64,000 bases of DNA from Paenibacillus guangzhouensis (GTDB lineage Bacteria > Bacillota > Bacilli > Paenibacillales > Paenibacillaceae), in the NCBI RefSeq assembly GCF_009363075.1, contig NZ_CP045293.1, forward strand, positions 310,001 to 374,000, in the 5' to 3' direction. Positions 54,698 to 63,535 of the stretch are shown here, piece by piece. Position 1 is the first letter of the stretch, and every line of letters starts with the position of its first letter. The notes beneath the pieces were generated by a model that searched no databases, was not told where the DNA came from, and was given only the letters and a program-made list of their open reading frames with translations. The translations under genes and the position numbers were made by a program.

Positions 54698-55084
54698 CTA
54701 AGTTTCATTGCCTGTTGCTCCTTTATAATGATGTGTATGTGGCCTCATGCCATTTACAGTCGTAAAACCTTCAAAGTAATGTATGTGTCCACCACCCGGA
54801 ACATCTACTGCTGGACCTGTAACCCCTTGAATAACATGAGTGTGAGATTGATTTACTGAAGTTACTGTGTGATAACGATGAACATGTGGGACACCAGTTG
54901 GTGCTGGCTCAGTAACGCCTACATATTGATGAACGTGTCCATCATTATAAGAGGTCACTCCTGAAAATGGGTGAACGTGATAAACAGGATGCCCGTCCCA
55001 AGAAGTAATATATAGACCATGGGAATGTTCATTCCCAGAGTCTCCAGAGTGAAATACAAATCCTGTAACTGGGATCTTTTCCAA
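54698..55084 (-). CDS. YmaF family histidine-rich protein
   Basis: 128 residues, of which about 18 are histidine, mostly in H-x-H pairs (GHVHQYVGVTEP, VPHVHRYHTVTS, GGHIHYFEGFTT). The beta-repeat layout with H-x-H every 20-odd residues is that of YmaF. No signal peptide. Metal binding is likely from the histidines, but the function is not known. A good ribosome site (GGAGTTG) precedes the start. Confidence 0.85.
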   Translation of the reverse strand: MEKIPVTGFVFHSGDSGNEHSHGLYITSWDGHPVYHVHPFSGVTSYNDGHVHQYVGVTEPAPTGVPHVHRYHTVTSVNQSHTHVIQGVTGPAVDVPGGGHIHYFEGFTTVNGMRPHTHHYKGATGNET

Positions 55085-55189
55085 GATAGCAACTCCTTTT
55101 TTAATATATTCGGAATCAAATTATGTCAAATAACCCATATGCGCCCTAGGCGTTCGCTCATTTTCTATCCGTAGATATAAAAAAGAAGC

Positions 55190-55227
55190 CAACAAATCAA
55201 TTATCATTTGATTTGCTGTTTTTTTAT
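55190..55227 (+). terminator. Hairpin with T run in a gene-free gap
   Basis: CAAATCA with TGATTTG and extra pairs, followed by seven T. Confidence 0.6.
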
Positions 55228-55469
55228 TATGCTTACTAACTATTTAATTGAACATTTTGAATAGGTGTTCCATTTAGCACTTACGAACAAAGGAGGGACT
55301 TTACGGATACTCTGTTTTCATCCAGGAACTGATCAAGTAGTGGATAGGTTTGTGATTGGCTTGAAGGAGTTTGAAACCTCGCTTCCGCTGTCTATAGTAT
55401 AAGGAACATGCCTGAAACGGCAAAAAGTGATGGATTTCATTATGCGAATATATGAGTTAATAAAAACAA

Positions 55470-55501
55470 CAGCTCAAAGGCAACTTTGAACTGCTATTTT
55501 T
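55470..55501 (+). terminator. Second hairpin in the gap before the GH27 gene
   Basis: CAG.TCAAAG with CTTTGA.CTG around GCAA, followed by ATTTTTA. The gap 55085-55768 has no gene that I can support. Confidence 0.55.
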
Positions 55502-55657
55502 ATATATTCACACATGCTGCCGTAAGCAAAGCAATAGAAGTCCGGGTAAAAATAGAGGAGAGGGCGGAATCGTTCTGCACATAATCTCCTGTTTTATTAA
55601 TTTTAAGGAAAAATGTCCCTTCTAGGGCAGGTTTGCCCCCCCATGATCTGGATATTT

Positions 55658-55688
55658 GTACGCCAAAATACCGAATTGTACCTACCCT
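55658..55688 (+). promoter_or_regulatory. Shared 31-bp box before the GH27 gene
   Basis: Begins GTACGC and contains CCGAATTGTACCTA. It matches 62433-62463 at 26 of 31 positions. TATGCT (55706-55711) about 18 bases after the box could be the -10 element, so the box sits where an AraC activator would. Confidence 0.7.
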
Positions 55689-55721
55689 GGCCATCAGGCA
55701 TCCACTATGCTTTTAGCGTAA

Positions 55722-55737
55722 GGAAAGCGCTGTCAAT
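55722..55737 (+). promoter_or_regulatory. CRE-like site before the GH27 gene
   Basis: GGAAAGCGCTGTCAAT, close to the CcpA consensus, just after the expected transcription start. The same placement is seen at 62495. Confidence 0.6.
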
Positions 55738-55768
55738 TGACCAATGATATAAGGGGGTATGAAGTATT

Positions 55769-58700
55769 TTGAACGTTATTGGAAAAAGGTTGTTAATGGG
55801 TTTATTGGTATTCATTCTGGTTGCAGCACAGTTTGGCTTTACGGGAACAACCGGCCAAGTGGCCTATGCCAAAAATGCAGATTTGGCAGAGAAACCTTAC
55901 ATGGGTTGGAGTACCTACAGTATGCAGGTATACGATCCATCGACCAAGTGGACATCGGCAGAGGTGATAAAGAAACAATCGGATGCAATGCGTGACACGC
56001 TTCAGCCCTATGGCTACAATTACATTAATATTGATGCTGGCTGGAATGGGGATATGGATCAGTACGGCAGACCGATTCCGAATAAGGAGCTGTATTCGAA
56101 CGGATTCCAGGAGGTTATCGATTATGTCCATAACAATGGGCAGAAGATTGGAATCTATCTGATTCCGGGGCTATCTATTGAAGCTTACAATAAAAATCTG
56201 GAGGTCTACGGAACGGGCGGACAATGCCGGATGCAGGATATGACGCACAAGCCGCTCACAATTATGGATTACTGGAATTCCTATACGTATAAAATTGATT
56301 TCACCAATCCATGTGCACAGAAGTATATCGATTCCATCGCGGATATGCTGGGTGAGTGGGGCATCAACTTTGTCAAATTTGACAGTGTTACCCCGGGGTC
56401 AGGCATTAACGACCTGAGCCGCGACGCCCGAGGGGATGTTGAAGCTTGGTCTAAGGCTCTTGGCAGAAACAACATCTGGTACGAGCTGTCCTGGGCGCTG
56501 GATCACAACTACGCGGACTTCTGGAAAGAACATGCCAATGGCTGGCGTATCCACTGGGATGTGGAATCTTACGATAGCAGTAAAGGTTTAACCGAATGGA
56601 ATAATATCGCCCGTTTGTTCCCGGAAGCAGCCATCTGGTGGCGTGATGCGGGTCCTGGCGGCTGGAATGATTTTGACACATTGAATGTGGGCAATGGGGC
56701 TGTTGATGGTCTCACGAAGGATGAGCGGCAGTCAGCAATGACGTTCTGGGCCATCTCTGCGGTACCGATTTATATTGGAAATGACATGACCAACCTGGAT
56801 AGCTACGGATTGCAGCTGCTTACCAATAAAGAGGTGATCGCAGTCAATCAGATGGGTCGTCCGGCTCATCCAGTATCCATCGACACGAAGCAGCAGGTCT
56901 GGTATGCCAATAATGGAGACGGCACGTATAACGTGGCTTTGTTCAATCTGGGCAGCCGGAGTGCTGAAGTGAAGGTTAATTGGAGCGATATCGGTCTGGA
57001 TGGTCCGGCTTCCGTTCGTGATCTGTGGAGTCATTCAGAACTTGGAGCCTTTGATAAGGGATTCAGTGGCGGTTTGCTCGAGCCGCATGCTTCGCGGATG
57101 TTGAAAGTGACAGCGCAGAGCGGCACTTCCGCCGTGAATGATGACGATACCGGGATACGTTATACAGGAAGTTGGCAGCGCAATGGCGGCAAAGAGCAAA
57201 GTGATGCGGATCAGGATTACAGTGTAATGATAAAAGATTCTTCTGGTACTGGTTCAGCTAATACTACGCCGCAAAGTGAACAGAATTCTGCTGCCAATAC
57301 GGTGGCACCGGATGCTGCAACCGTAACAAATGTCGTCTACGTCAACAATGATGATAGCCGAATCGTTTATACCGGTTTGTGGAACAAAAGCACAGATCGG
57401 GGGATGGGCGACTATGGGGATGATGTGCATTTTACGCAGGGTGATGGCGATTCCTTCGAATTAACCTTTACAGGCACAGGAATTGACCTACTAACAGAGA
57501 AGCATGAATCCCAAGGGGATATGATCATCACACTTGACGATGTTGCGCAGCAGACAGCAAGCGCTTATACTAACGGGCCAAGAGAAGTGCAGAAGGTGCT
57601 GTACAGTGCCTCCGGGCTGACCAACGGCACACATACCCTAAAAGTAGCAAAGGGATCGTCTGGCCAGTTCATGCTGCTGGATGCTCTGAGAGTGACTACA
57701 GAGACTCCTACCGGGGGACAGAACAGTACCATTGATCCTGCTTCTGCCAGCTTTGATAAAGCTATAGAACAGCAGAAGGATGTGGCGGCGAACCTGATCC
57801 TGAACGGCAACACGCTGACCGGGGTGGAACATGACGGTCAGGCGCTAACTGAAGACGATTATGCGGTGGGAAGCGGTAAATTGGTTATCAAGAAGGAATA
57901 TTTGGCCCGTCAGACATCCGGCACGCTGAAGCTGAGTGTGATCTTCAGTTCGGGTAACCCGCAATACTTGACGATTGAAATTAGCGATTCGACAGGTGTG
58001 CGTTATGTCTTGATCAACAATGACGAGCCAGGTATCGTCTATAATGGCTCCTGGTCGCGCAGTTCGGGAAGAGGCATGGGCGATTACAAGGACGATGTGC
58101 AGTATGCGGAGAAAGATGGTGATTTCTTCGAATACACCTTTAGAGGTACCGGTATCCAGTTGTTTACTGAGAAGCACGAATCCCAAGGCGATATGGATAT
58201 CTATATTGACGGTCAATTCAAGGAAACGGTAAGCGCTCACCTGAACAGCGGGCGTTTGGCACAACAGAAGCTGTACAGTATCTCAGGACTGACGGAAGGG
58301 CGCCACGCACTAAAAGCGGTCAAGAAATCAGGCCAATTCATGCTGCTGGATATGCTGAAAGTGGAAATTCCAGATCTGATTCAGCCTGTCTTGGCTACCT
58401 TTGATAAAGGTGATCCTGCACAGGGCGATCTTGAAGTTTCTTTGCTGCAGCAGCCGGATATCTTCAGCGGCATTACAAGCGGATCGTATCAATTGGTTCC
58501 AGGTACCGATTACACCGTTGACGGCAATCGAGTGACGCTGAAGAAGGCCTATCTGGCGGCACAGAAGACGGGCACACTGAATCTGAGCTTCAGCTTCGGT
58601 GGTGATTATCATAACGATGTTCATTATACGGAAGCAAATGGTGATTCCTTTACATTAACATTCAAAGGCACCGGCATTCGAATGATCACACCTACAGGAC

Positions 58701-59659
58701 CACAGCAGGGCGAAGTGGATATCTATGTGGATGGTCAGTTGAAGGAGACCGGGAATGCCCATAATCCGAGCCGGAAGATTCGACAGGAGATTTTTAGAAT
58801 TACCGGTCTGGAGAGCGGTACTCATACATTAAAGGCGGTTAAAAAATCGGGAGAGCTGATGTTTACAGACCAATTGATCTTCACGGTAGCAACGCCTGGC
58901 GGGCCGACAACACCAACCGGACCATCACAGCCTACAGATCCGTCAGGCCCTTCGGGCCCGTCGACTCCGGTAACGCAGCCGATAGCGACGCCTGCTCCAA
59001 CTGCAGTACCTAGCCCATCGCCTTCACCAACTCCAGAGGTGAAGAATGATGAAGTGCTGCATCACACGGCATATATTAAGGGATATCCTGGCGGATTGTT
59101 CAAGCCGGATGCCAAGCTTACCCGGGCTGAGATGGCTACACTGCTTGCTAACTCTACTGATCGTGACGCTGCAGGGCCGGATGTAACGTTCACTGATGTG
59201 CCGTCAAGCTACTGGGGCGCAGCAGCCATCGGCAAATCTGCCAGGCTGGGGCTGATGAAAGGCTATCAGGACGGCACCTTCAAGCCAAACCAGCCGTTGA
59301 CCCGGGCTGAAATGGCTAGTTTGATTGCTGCTTTGGGTCCCAAATCCGTTACTCTTGGACACGGCTTCATAGACATCGGCGGCCATTGGGCAAAGAATGC
59401 CATTCTGAAGGCACAGGGTGCGGGAATTCTGAGCGGCTATCAGGACCGTACCTTCCGTCCAAATGCCCAATTAACACGGGCCGAAGCTGTAACTGTATTC
59501 AACAGAGTGCTTGGTAGAGGGCCGCTTACCGGCGTACCTCAGCTGCATTGGATCGATGTTCCATCATCGCACTGGGCATTTGGCAATATTGAAGAAGCTT
59601 CGACGGATCATGTGGCGAAGCGGGGGCTCGCTGGAGAAGAGTGGACAGAACAAGAATGA
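55769..59659 (+). CDS. S-layer-anchored alpha-galactosidase-type enzyme (GH27) with X2, binding and SLH domains
   Basis: 1296 residues, starting with TTG (AAGGGGG upstream). A signal peptide ends near VAYA (34). Residues about 38-440 are a GH27 catalytic domain: YINIDAGWNG, nucleophile Asp205 in NFVKFDSVTPG, and WDVESYD with the likely acid/base. Then come repeated beta modules: three copies of a unit with Y-x-G-x-W and TGTGI...EKHESQGDM, separated by two CBM_X2-like parts (ASFDKAIEQQKD, ATFDKGDPAQGD). A Pro/Thr linker (about 1035-1090) leads to three SLH repeats (YIKGYPGGLFKPDAKLTRAE, MKGYQDGTFKPNQPLTRAEM, LSGYQDRTFRPNAQLTRAEA) that attach it to the cell surface. It would free galactose or arabinopyranose from polymers outside. 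Confidence 0.92.
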   Translation: MNVIGKRLLMGLLVFILVAAQFGFTGTTGQVAYAKNADLAEKPYMGWSTYSMQVYDPSTKWTSAEVIKKQSDAMRDTLQPYGYNYINIDAGWNGDMDQYGRPIPNKELYSNGFQEVIDYVHNNGQKIGIYLIPGLSIEAYNKNLEVYGTGGQCRMQDMTHKPLTIMDYWNSYTYKIDFTNPCAQKYIDSIADMLGEWGINFVKFDSVTPGSGINDLSRDARGDVEAWSKALGRNNIWYELSWALDHNYADFWKEHANGWRIHWDVESYDSSKGLTEWNNIARLFPEAAIWWRDAGPGGWNDFDTLNVGNGAVDGLTKDERQSAMTFWAISAVPIYIGNDMTNLDSYGLQLLTNKEVIAVNQMGRPAHPVSIDTKQQVWYANNGDGTYNVALFNLGSRSAEVKVNWSDIGLDGPASVRDLWSHSELGAFDKGFSGGLLEPHASRMLKVTAQSGTSAVNDDDTGIRYTGSWQRNGGKEQSDADQDYSVMIKDSSGTGSANTTPQSEQNSAANTVAPDAATVTNVVYVNNDDSRIVYTGLWNKSTDRGMGDYGDDVHFTQGDGDSFELTFTGTGIDLLTEKHESQGDMIITLDDVAQQTASAYTNGPREVQKVLYSASGLTNGTHTLKVAKGSSGQFMLLDALRVTTETPTGGQNSTIDPASASFDKAIEQQKDVAANLILNGNTLTGVEHDGQALTEDDYAVGSGKLVIKKEYLARQTSGTLKLSVIFSSGNPQYLTIEISDSTGVRYVLINNDEPGIVYNGSWSRSSGRGMGDYKDDVQYAEKDGDFFEYTFRGTGIQLFTEKHESQGDMDIYIDGQFKETVSAHLNSGRLAQQKLYSISGLTEGRHALKAVKKSGQFMLLDMLKVEIPDLIQPVLATFDKGDPAQGDLEVSLLQQPDIFSGITSGSYQLVPGTDYTVDGNRVTLKKAYLAAQKTGTLNLSFSFGGDYHNDVHYTEANGDSFTLTFKGTGIRMITPTGPQQGEVDIYVDGQLKETGNAHNPSRKIRQEIFRITGLESGTHTLKAVKKSGELMFTDQLIFTVATPGGPTTPTGPSQPTDPSGPSGPSTPVTQPIATPAPTAVPSPSPSPTPEVKNDEVLHHTAYIKGYPGGLFKPDAKLTRAEMATLLANSTDRDAAGPDVTFTDVPSSYWGAAAIGKSARLGLMKGYQDGTFKPNQPLTRAEMASLIAALGPKSVTLGHGFIDIGGHWAKNAILKAQGAGILSGYQDRTFRPNAQLTRAEAVTVFNRVLGRGPLTGVPQLHWIDVPSSHWAFGNIEEASTDHVAKRGLAGEEWTEQE

Positions 59660-59685
59660 AAGCAGTAATGAGGGCAGTTTAGAGA

Positions 59686-59714
59686 AGAAGGGGCCGTACA
59701 ATGGCCCCTTCTTT
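59686..59714 (+). terminator. Terminator of the GH27 gene
   Basis: GAAGGGGCC with GGCCCCTTC around a seven-base loop, then TTT. Confidence 0.85.
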
Positions 59715-59782
59715 ATGAATGTACAAGGGGCGATACATAAGACTGAAAGGCCAATGGTAGAAGTTTTGGCCTCGATTATTGA

Positions 59783-59885
59783 CGATTCCTGCAGCTCAGG
59801 GACAGGAATCGCGAGACACTGGAAAGAGCAAGAATCGGAATTAACGATAAAAAGCAGTGATTACAAGACCTTATCGCTGCTTTTT
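59783..59885 (+). terminator. Two further hairpins before the regulator gene
   Basis: A 9-base stem CGATTCCTG/CAGGAATCG (59783-59811), then AAAAAGCAG with CTGCTTTTT (59849-59857 with 59877-59885). The second has a T run. The gap 59715-60011 holds no gene; TATAAT near 59956 may be the -10 of the regulator. Confidence 0.6.
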
Positions 59886-60011
59886 ATGGTATTCCGACAG
59901 ACCGTAGTATCAAGGAATGCATGGTATAGTAAAAACTTGACTACACAGGAAAATGTTATAATCTATGACTATGATAGCGCTACCATTACCACCCGAGGAG
60001 AGGATCTACCT

Positions 60012-62303
60012 ATGCTTAAATACTCTAATGTCTTTAGGAAATTCTTGATCTCCTATGTGGTTATTTTGATAATTCCCAGCATTGGCGGATATATTTCTTA
60101 TCTGACATCAGTCTCTGTAACCCAGTCGATCTCAATCGAGAACAGCGTGACCCAGCTTCAGAAGAGCCAGGAGATTTTGGAGCGCCGTATGGCGGAAGTG
60201 GAGGGGTTTACCCGTCAGCTTGCGGTCAATCAGGAATTGAATGTTCTGATGAACGAGCGGGACAATGATACGAATGTATATGGAATCTGGAGAGCGATGC
60301 GCAATGTACTGACGTTCGGACAGACCAACGATTTTTTACAAAATTATTATATCTATCTTTCCAATTACAACCTGATACTGACACCGGGATCATCCTACAG
60401 GCCAGATCATTACTATGCCAATTTTCATTACAGTGGTTTATCCTTTGAGCAATGGAAAAAAGAGGTCTTGGACAAAACACACCGGAGTGACATCAAGCCA
60501 CTTAGCGCCTTTGTCAGCCGAGGATTCGATACCTCTGTCATCACGTATATGCAATCACTCCCGCTGGACAGCTTCAACGATTCTTCGCCGGCCGTTGCTG
60601 TTGTGATTATTGATGAGAAAATAATTGCCAATCTGCTGTCCAGCTTGACTGAGCGTTACGGTGGCTGGGTGCATATCAGCGATGCGGATGGATATACCAT
60701 TGTGCTGCAAGGAAGCGAAGAGGCAAAGATGAGGAAGATGGCTGAAGATACGGAGTTCGACAAGAACAAAGTCAGTCAGTTTTACGAGGATGATCTCGTC
60801 ATTACCACCCGTTCGACGACCAATGGCTGGGTGTACCGTGCCGGAATTCCCCGGTATGTACTGCTTAAGAATGCGAACAAGATCAAGGAAATGAGCTGGC
60901 TGATTACCGGCAGCACGATGCTGATCGGTCTGATTGCGGGACTGTTTCTTGCTTATCGCAACAGCGCGCCAATTAACCGCCTGCTCAGCGTCATGAAAGA
61001 ACAATTCGGCAAGGAAGAGGGGACGACAAAGAACGAATTCGACTTCTTAAGCGGGAACATTTCCGATATGCTGACCAAGAACAAGCTGCTTGAATCAGAG
61101 CTTGATAGGCAGCTTCCACTGATCCGGGACGCGTTCTTGAAACGGCTCATTGCCGGGGAATTCAAGTCGCGCGATGAGATCCTGTCTGCCGCAAAGCAAG
61201 GGGATATCAGTCTGCAGCAAGGTACCGGTTACGTCGGAATACTGCAGATCAGCGGCTATGCCGGGATGGACAGTGTAGAAATTCTGAACGAGCTAAATGC
61301 TTCCCGTTTGCTGCTCAAGCAGGCTTTGGCGGAGCTTGATGTGAATGCAGTCGTGACCGATAGTGATTCCGATAAAGTAGTGGTGCTATTTTTCTCTACA
61401 GCGGAAGATAACGGGATGGATCATGAGGTTGAAGGGATTACCTGTACTATAGAGAATTTGGCACAGTATGTGTTTGGTGAATACCGAATCACAATCCAGG
61501 CTGGCGTTGGCGACCGTTTCGCGTCTGTAACGGACGTTAGTCTGTCTTTTGACCAGGCGAAGCAGGCGCTAGAGTATGCCGTCTATATGAATAAAAAGGG
61601 AATGGTGTGGAACCGTGAAGTTCAGACCGAGACCACGACCTATTATTACCCGCTCGATTCAGAGCAGCGTCTGATCAGTACCATCCGAGCTGGTGAACTG
61701 GAGGAGGCCAAACGGATCGTTCATGCCATCATTCAGCAGAATATGGAGCAGCGGGAATTGTCCATTGAAATGAAGCACCAGCTGGTTGGCGAGATGAAAG
61801 GGACATTCCTCAAGCTACTGGACCAAAAAGCATTCACGGAATATTCGTTTATTGAAAATGTCAAACGACGGGTCATCGATATCGGTTCGTCAGAACCGCT
61901 GGAGGCGATTCAAGCCGAATTTTACAGCATTATGGAAGAGCTCTGCGGACTGATTGCGAGCAAGAAGAAGGATACGCATATCCAGATAGTCAAGCAGATC
62001 AAGGAGTATACGGCACAAATGTACACTGACTCCGAGTTGACCCTGTACCGGGTTGCTGAATATGTTGAACGTCCCGAGAAATATATCTCTCAGCTGTTTA
62101 AGGAGGTCACTGGCGTCAATTTCTCTGATCATTTGGTGAAGGTAAGAATGGACCAGGCTGAAATTTTGTTAAAAGAAAGCGGATTTACGGTGGACGAGAT
62201 CGCAGCACGGGTGGGCTATAACAGCTCACACTCATTCCGGCGTGCCTTTAAGCGTTTGATCGGCGTTTCACCAAGCTCCTACAGACAATCTGCCAGCGAA
62301 TAA
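60012..62303 (+). CDS. Membrane-bound AraC family regulator
   Basis: 763 residues from the ATG at 60012, set by GAGGAGAGG; the frame is open 167 codons earlier through the terminators, which is not credible. A helix (about 12-35), an extracellular Cache-like domain to about 290, and a second helix (about 297-317, WLITGSTMLIGLIAGLFLAY) anchor it. A long cytoplasmic part follows, and the C-terminal 100 residues are AraC units (LYRVAEYVERPEKYISQLFK, VDEIAARVGYNSSHSFRRAF). One protein thus senses outside and binds DNA inside. It lies between the GH27 gene and the ABC importer, both with the same box, so it is the likely activator. Confidence 0.9.
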   Translation: MLKYSNVFRKFLISYVVILIIPSIGGYISYLTSVSVTQSISIENSVTQLQKSQEILERRMAEVEGFTRQLAVNQELNVLMNERDNDTNVYGIWRAMRNVLTFGQTNDFLQNYYIYLSNYNLILTPGSSYRPDHYYANFHYSGLSFEQWKKEVLDKTHRSDIKPLSAFVSRGFDTSVITYMQSLPLDSFNDSSPAVAVVIIDEKIIANLLSSLTERYGGWVHISDADGYTIVLQGSEEAKMRKMAEDTEFDKNKVSQFYEDDLVITTRSTTNGWVYRAGIPRYVLLKNANKIKEMSWLITGSTMLIGLIAGLFLAYRNSAPINRLLSVMKEQFGKEEGTTKNEFDFLSGNISDMLTKNKLLESELDRQLPLIRDAFLKRLIAGEFKSRDEILSAAKQGDISLQQGTGYVGILQISGYAGMDSVEILNELNASRLLLKQALAELDVNAVVTDSDSDKVVVLFFSTAEDNGMDHEVEGITCTIENLAQYVFGEYRITIQAGVGDRFASVTDVSLSFDQAKQALEYAVYMNKKGMVWNREVQTETTTYYYPLDSEQRLISTIRAGELEEAKRIVHAIIQQNMEQRELSIEMKHQLVGEMKGTFLKLLDQKAFTEYSFIENVKRRVIDIGSSEPLEAIQAEFYSIMEELCGLIASKKKDTHIQIVKQIKEYTAQMYTDSELTLYRVAEYVERPEKYISQLFKEVTGVNFSDHLVKVRMDQAEILLKESGFTVDEIAARVGYNSSHSFRRAFKRLIGVSPSSYRQSASE

Positions 62304-62319
62304 ACTATTCAGCGGCTGA

Positions 62320-62358
62320 GGCTGTGCGATCCCAGGTTCGGGACCGTACAGCCCTTTT
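62320..62358 (+). terminator. Terminator of the regulator gene
   Basis: GGCTGTGC with GTACAGCC (62320-62327 with 62346-62353) and an inner GC helix, then five T. Confidence 0.8.
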
Positions 62359-62371
62359 TCATAGGCTGTAG

Positions 62372-62422
62372 CCCCTAAATACGGAAAAATGGCTGTACAC
62401 CGCCATTTTGTGCCCCTAAAAA
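62372..62422. repeat. Hairpin flanked by short direct repeats
   Basis: AAAATGGC (62386-62393) and GCCATTTT (62402-62409) are inverted, and GCCCCTAAA stands on each side. It lies between the regulator terminator and the 31-bp box. Confidence 0.45.
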
Positions 62423-62432
62423 CAGGTGAAGT

Positions 62433-62463
62433 GTACGCTAGAACGCCGAATTGTACCTATCCT
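62433..62463 (+). promoter_or_regulatory. Shared 31-bp box before the ABC importer
   Basis: Matches 55658-55688 at 26 of 31 positions. TATGAT at about 62482 is the possible -10 element. Confidence 0.7.
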
Positions 62464-62494
62464 TGAGTCCGAAAAATCTACTATGATCAAGGCG

Positions 62495-62510
62495 GGAAAG
62501 CGCTATCAAA
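62495..62510 (+). promoter_or_regulatory. CRE-like site before the ABC importer
   Basis: GGAAAGCGCTATCAAA, placed 62 bases after the start of the box, as compared with 64 before the GH27 gene. Confidence 0.6.
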
Positions 62511-62554
62511 TCAAACCATACACAAAAGAAGCAGTTTTTAGGGGGGAGATTACT

Positions 62555-63520
62555 CTGGAAAAAGAAATCATCTTAAATCAACCGTCGCTAGCGAAGAGAA
62601 AGGAAACGGGTTTCTTGTACAATGCCCGCAAGAGTATCAATAAGTACTGGCAGCTATATCTGCTGGTGATTCCGCCCTTGTTGTTTTTCCTCGTCTTTAA
62701 GTATTATCCGATGCTTAATGCGGTGCTTGCTTTTAAGGACTACAACGTAATCAAGGGGATCTGGGAGAGTCCTTGGGTCGGCTTCAAGAATTTTGAGCTG
62801 TTCTTCGAAAATCCATTATTCTGGACACTTGTAAAGAACACAATCATGCTGAGCGGATATCTACTGCTGGCAGGATTTCCGATTCCGATCCTTCTGGCAT
62901 TAATGATTAATGAGGTCCGCAACACCAAATTCAAGAAATTCTTTCAGCTTGTATCGTTTGCACCTTATTTCATCTCTACGGTCGTCATGGTATCGATCAT
63001 CATGTTATTCCTGGCACCGCGGCTGGGCTTTGCCAATATCGCTCTGAATTTCTTCGGCTTCCATTCCGTGAATTTCCTGGGCGAGCCAGGGATGTTCCGT
63101 TCAATCTATGTCTGGTCTGATATTTGGCAAACTGCGGGGTACAGCGCCGTGATATATTTGGCAGCGCTTGCAGGTATTGATCCTACGTTGTATGAAGCGG
63201 CCAAGATAGACGGGGCGTCACGTTTTCAAAAAATCCGACATGTCGACTTGCCGGGAATTATGCCCACCATTGTGATCATCTTGATATTGAACGTTGGTAA
63301 TGTAATGGCACTTGGCTTTGAAAAAGTCTATCTGCTTCAGAACCCGCTTAACCTTGCCAATTCCGAGATCATAGCAACCTATGTGTACCGGGTCGGACTG
63401 CTGAATGCCAACTATAGCTTTGCAACAGCAGTCGGATTGTTCAACTCGGTAATCAACTTGGTTCTACTGCTGACCGTGAACGGTCTGGCGAAGCGAATTA
63501 CCAACAACAGCATCTGGTAG
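62555..63520 (+). CDS. Sugar ABC transporter permease, LplB type, probable CTG start
   Basis: About 321 residues from 62555. KYYPMLNAVLAFKDYN and the contact loop YEAAKIDGASRFQKIRHVDLP are the LplB family blocks, and the last residues match the permease at 12221. The open frame reaches back to 62426, but that would place the start inside the promoter and CRE site. GGGGGGAG at 62541-62548 is six bases from a CTG codon, and no ATG, GTG or TTG fits better. It would work with the next permease and a binding protein beyond the window. Confidence 0.88.
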   Translation: MEKEIILNQPSLAKRKETGFLYNARKSINKYWQLYLLVIPPLLFFLVFKYYPMLNAVLAFKDYNVIKGIWESPWVGFKNFELFFENPLFWTLVKNTIMLSGYLLLAGFPIPILLALMINEVRNTKFKKFFQLVSFAPYFISTVVMVSIIMLFLAPRLGFANIALNFFGFHSVNFLGEPGMFRSIYVWSDIWQTAGYSAVIYLAALAGIDPTLYEAAKIDGASRFQKIRHVDLPGIMPTIVIILILNVGNVMALGFEKVYLLQNPLNLANSEIIATYVYRVGLLNANYSFATAVGLFNSVINLVLLLTVNGLAKRITNNSIW

Positions 63521-63535
63521 GAAAGGAGCACACCT

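Noticed and set aside
55500-55694. 64-codon frame on the minus strand
   Set aside because: It covers the GH27 promoter box on the other strand and has no family or ribosome site.
59511-60011. N-terminal extension of the AraC membrane regulator
   Set aside because: It would run through the GH27 gene end and three hairpins; a strong ribosome site stands before the ATG at 60012.
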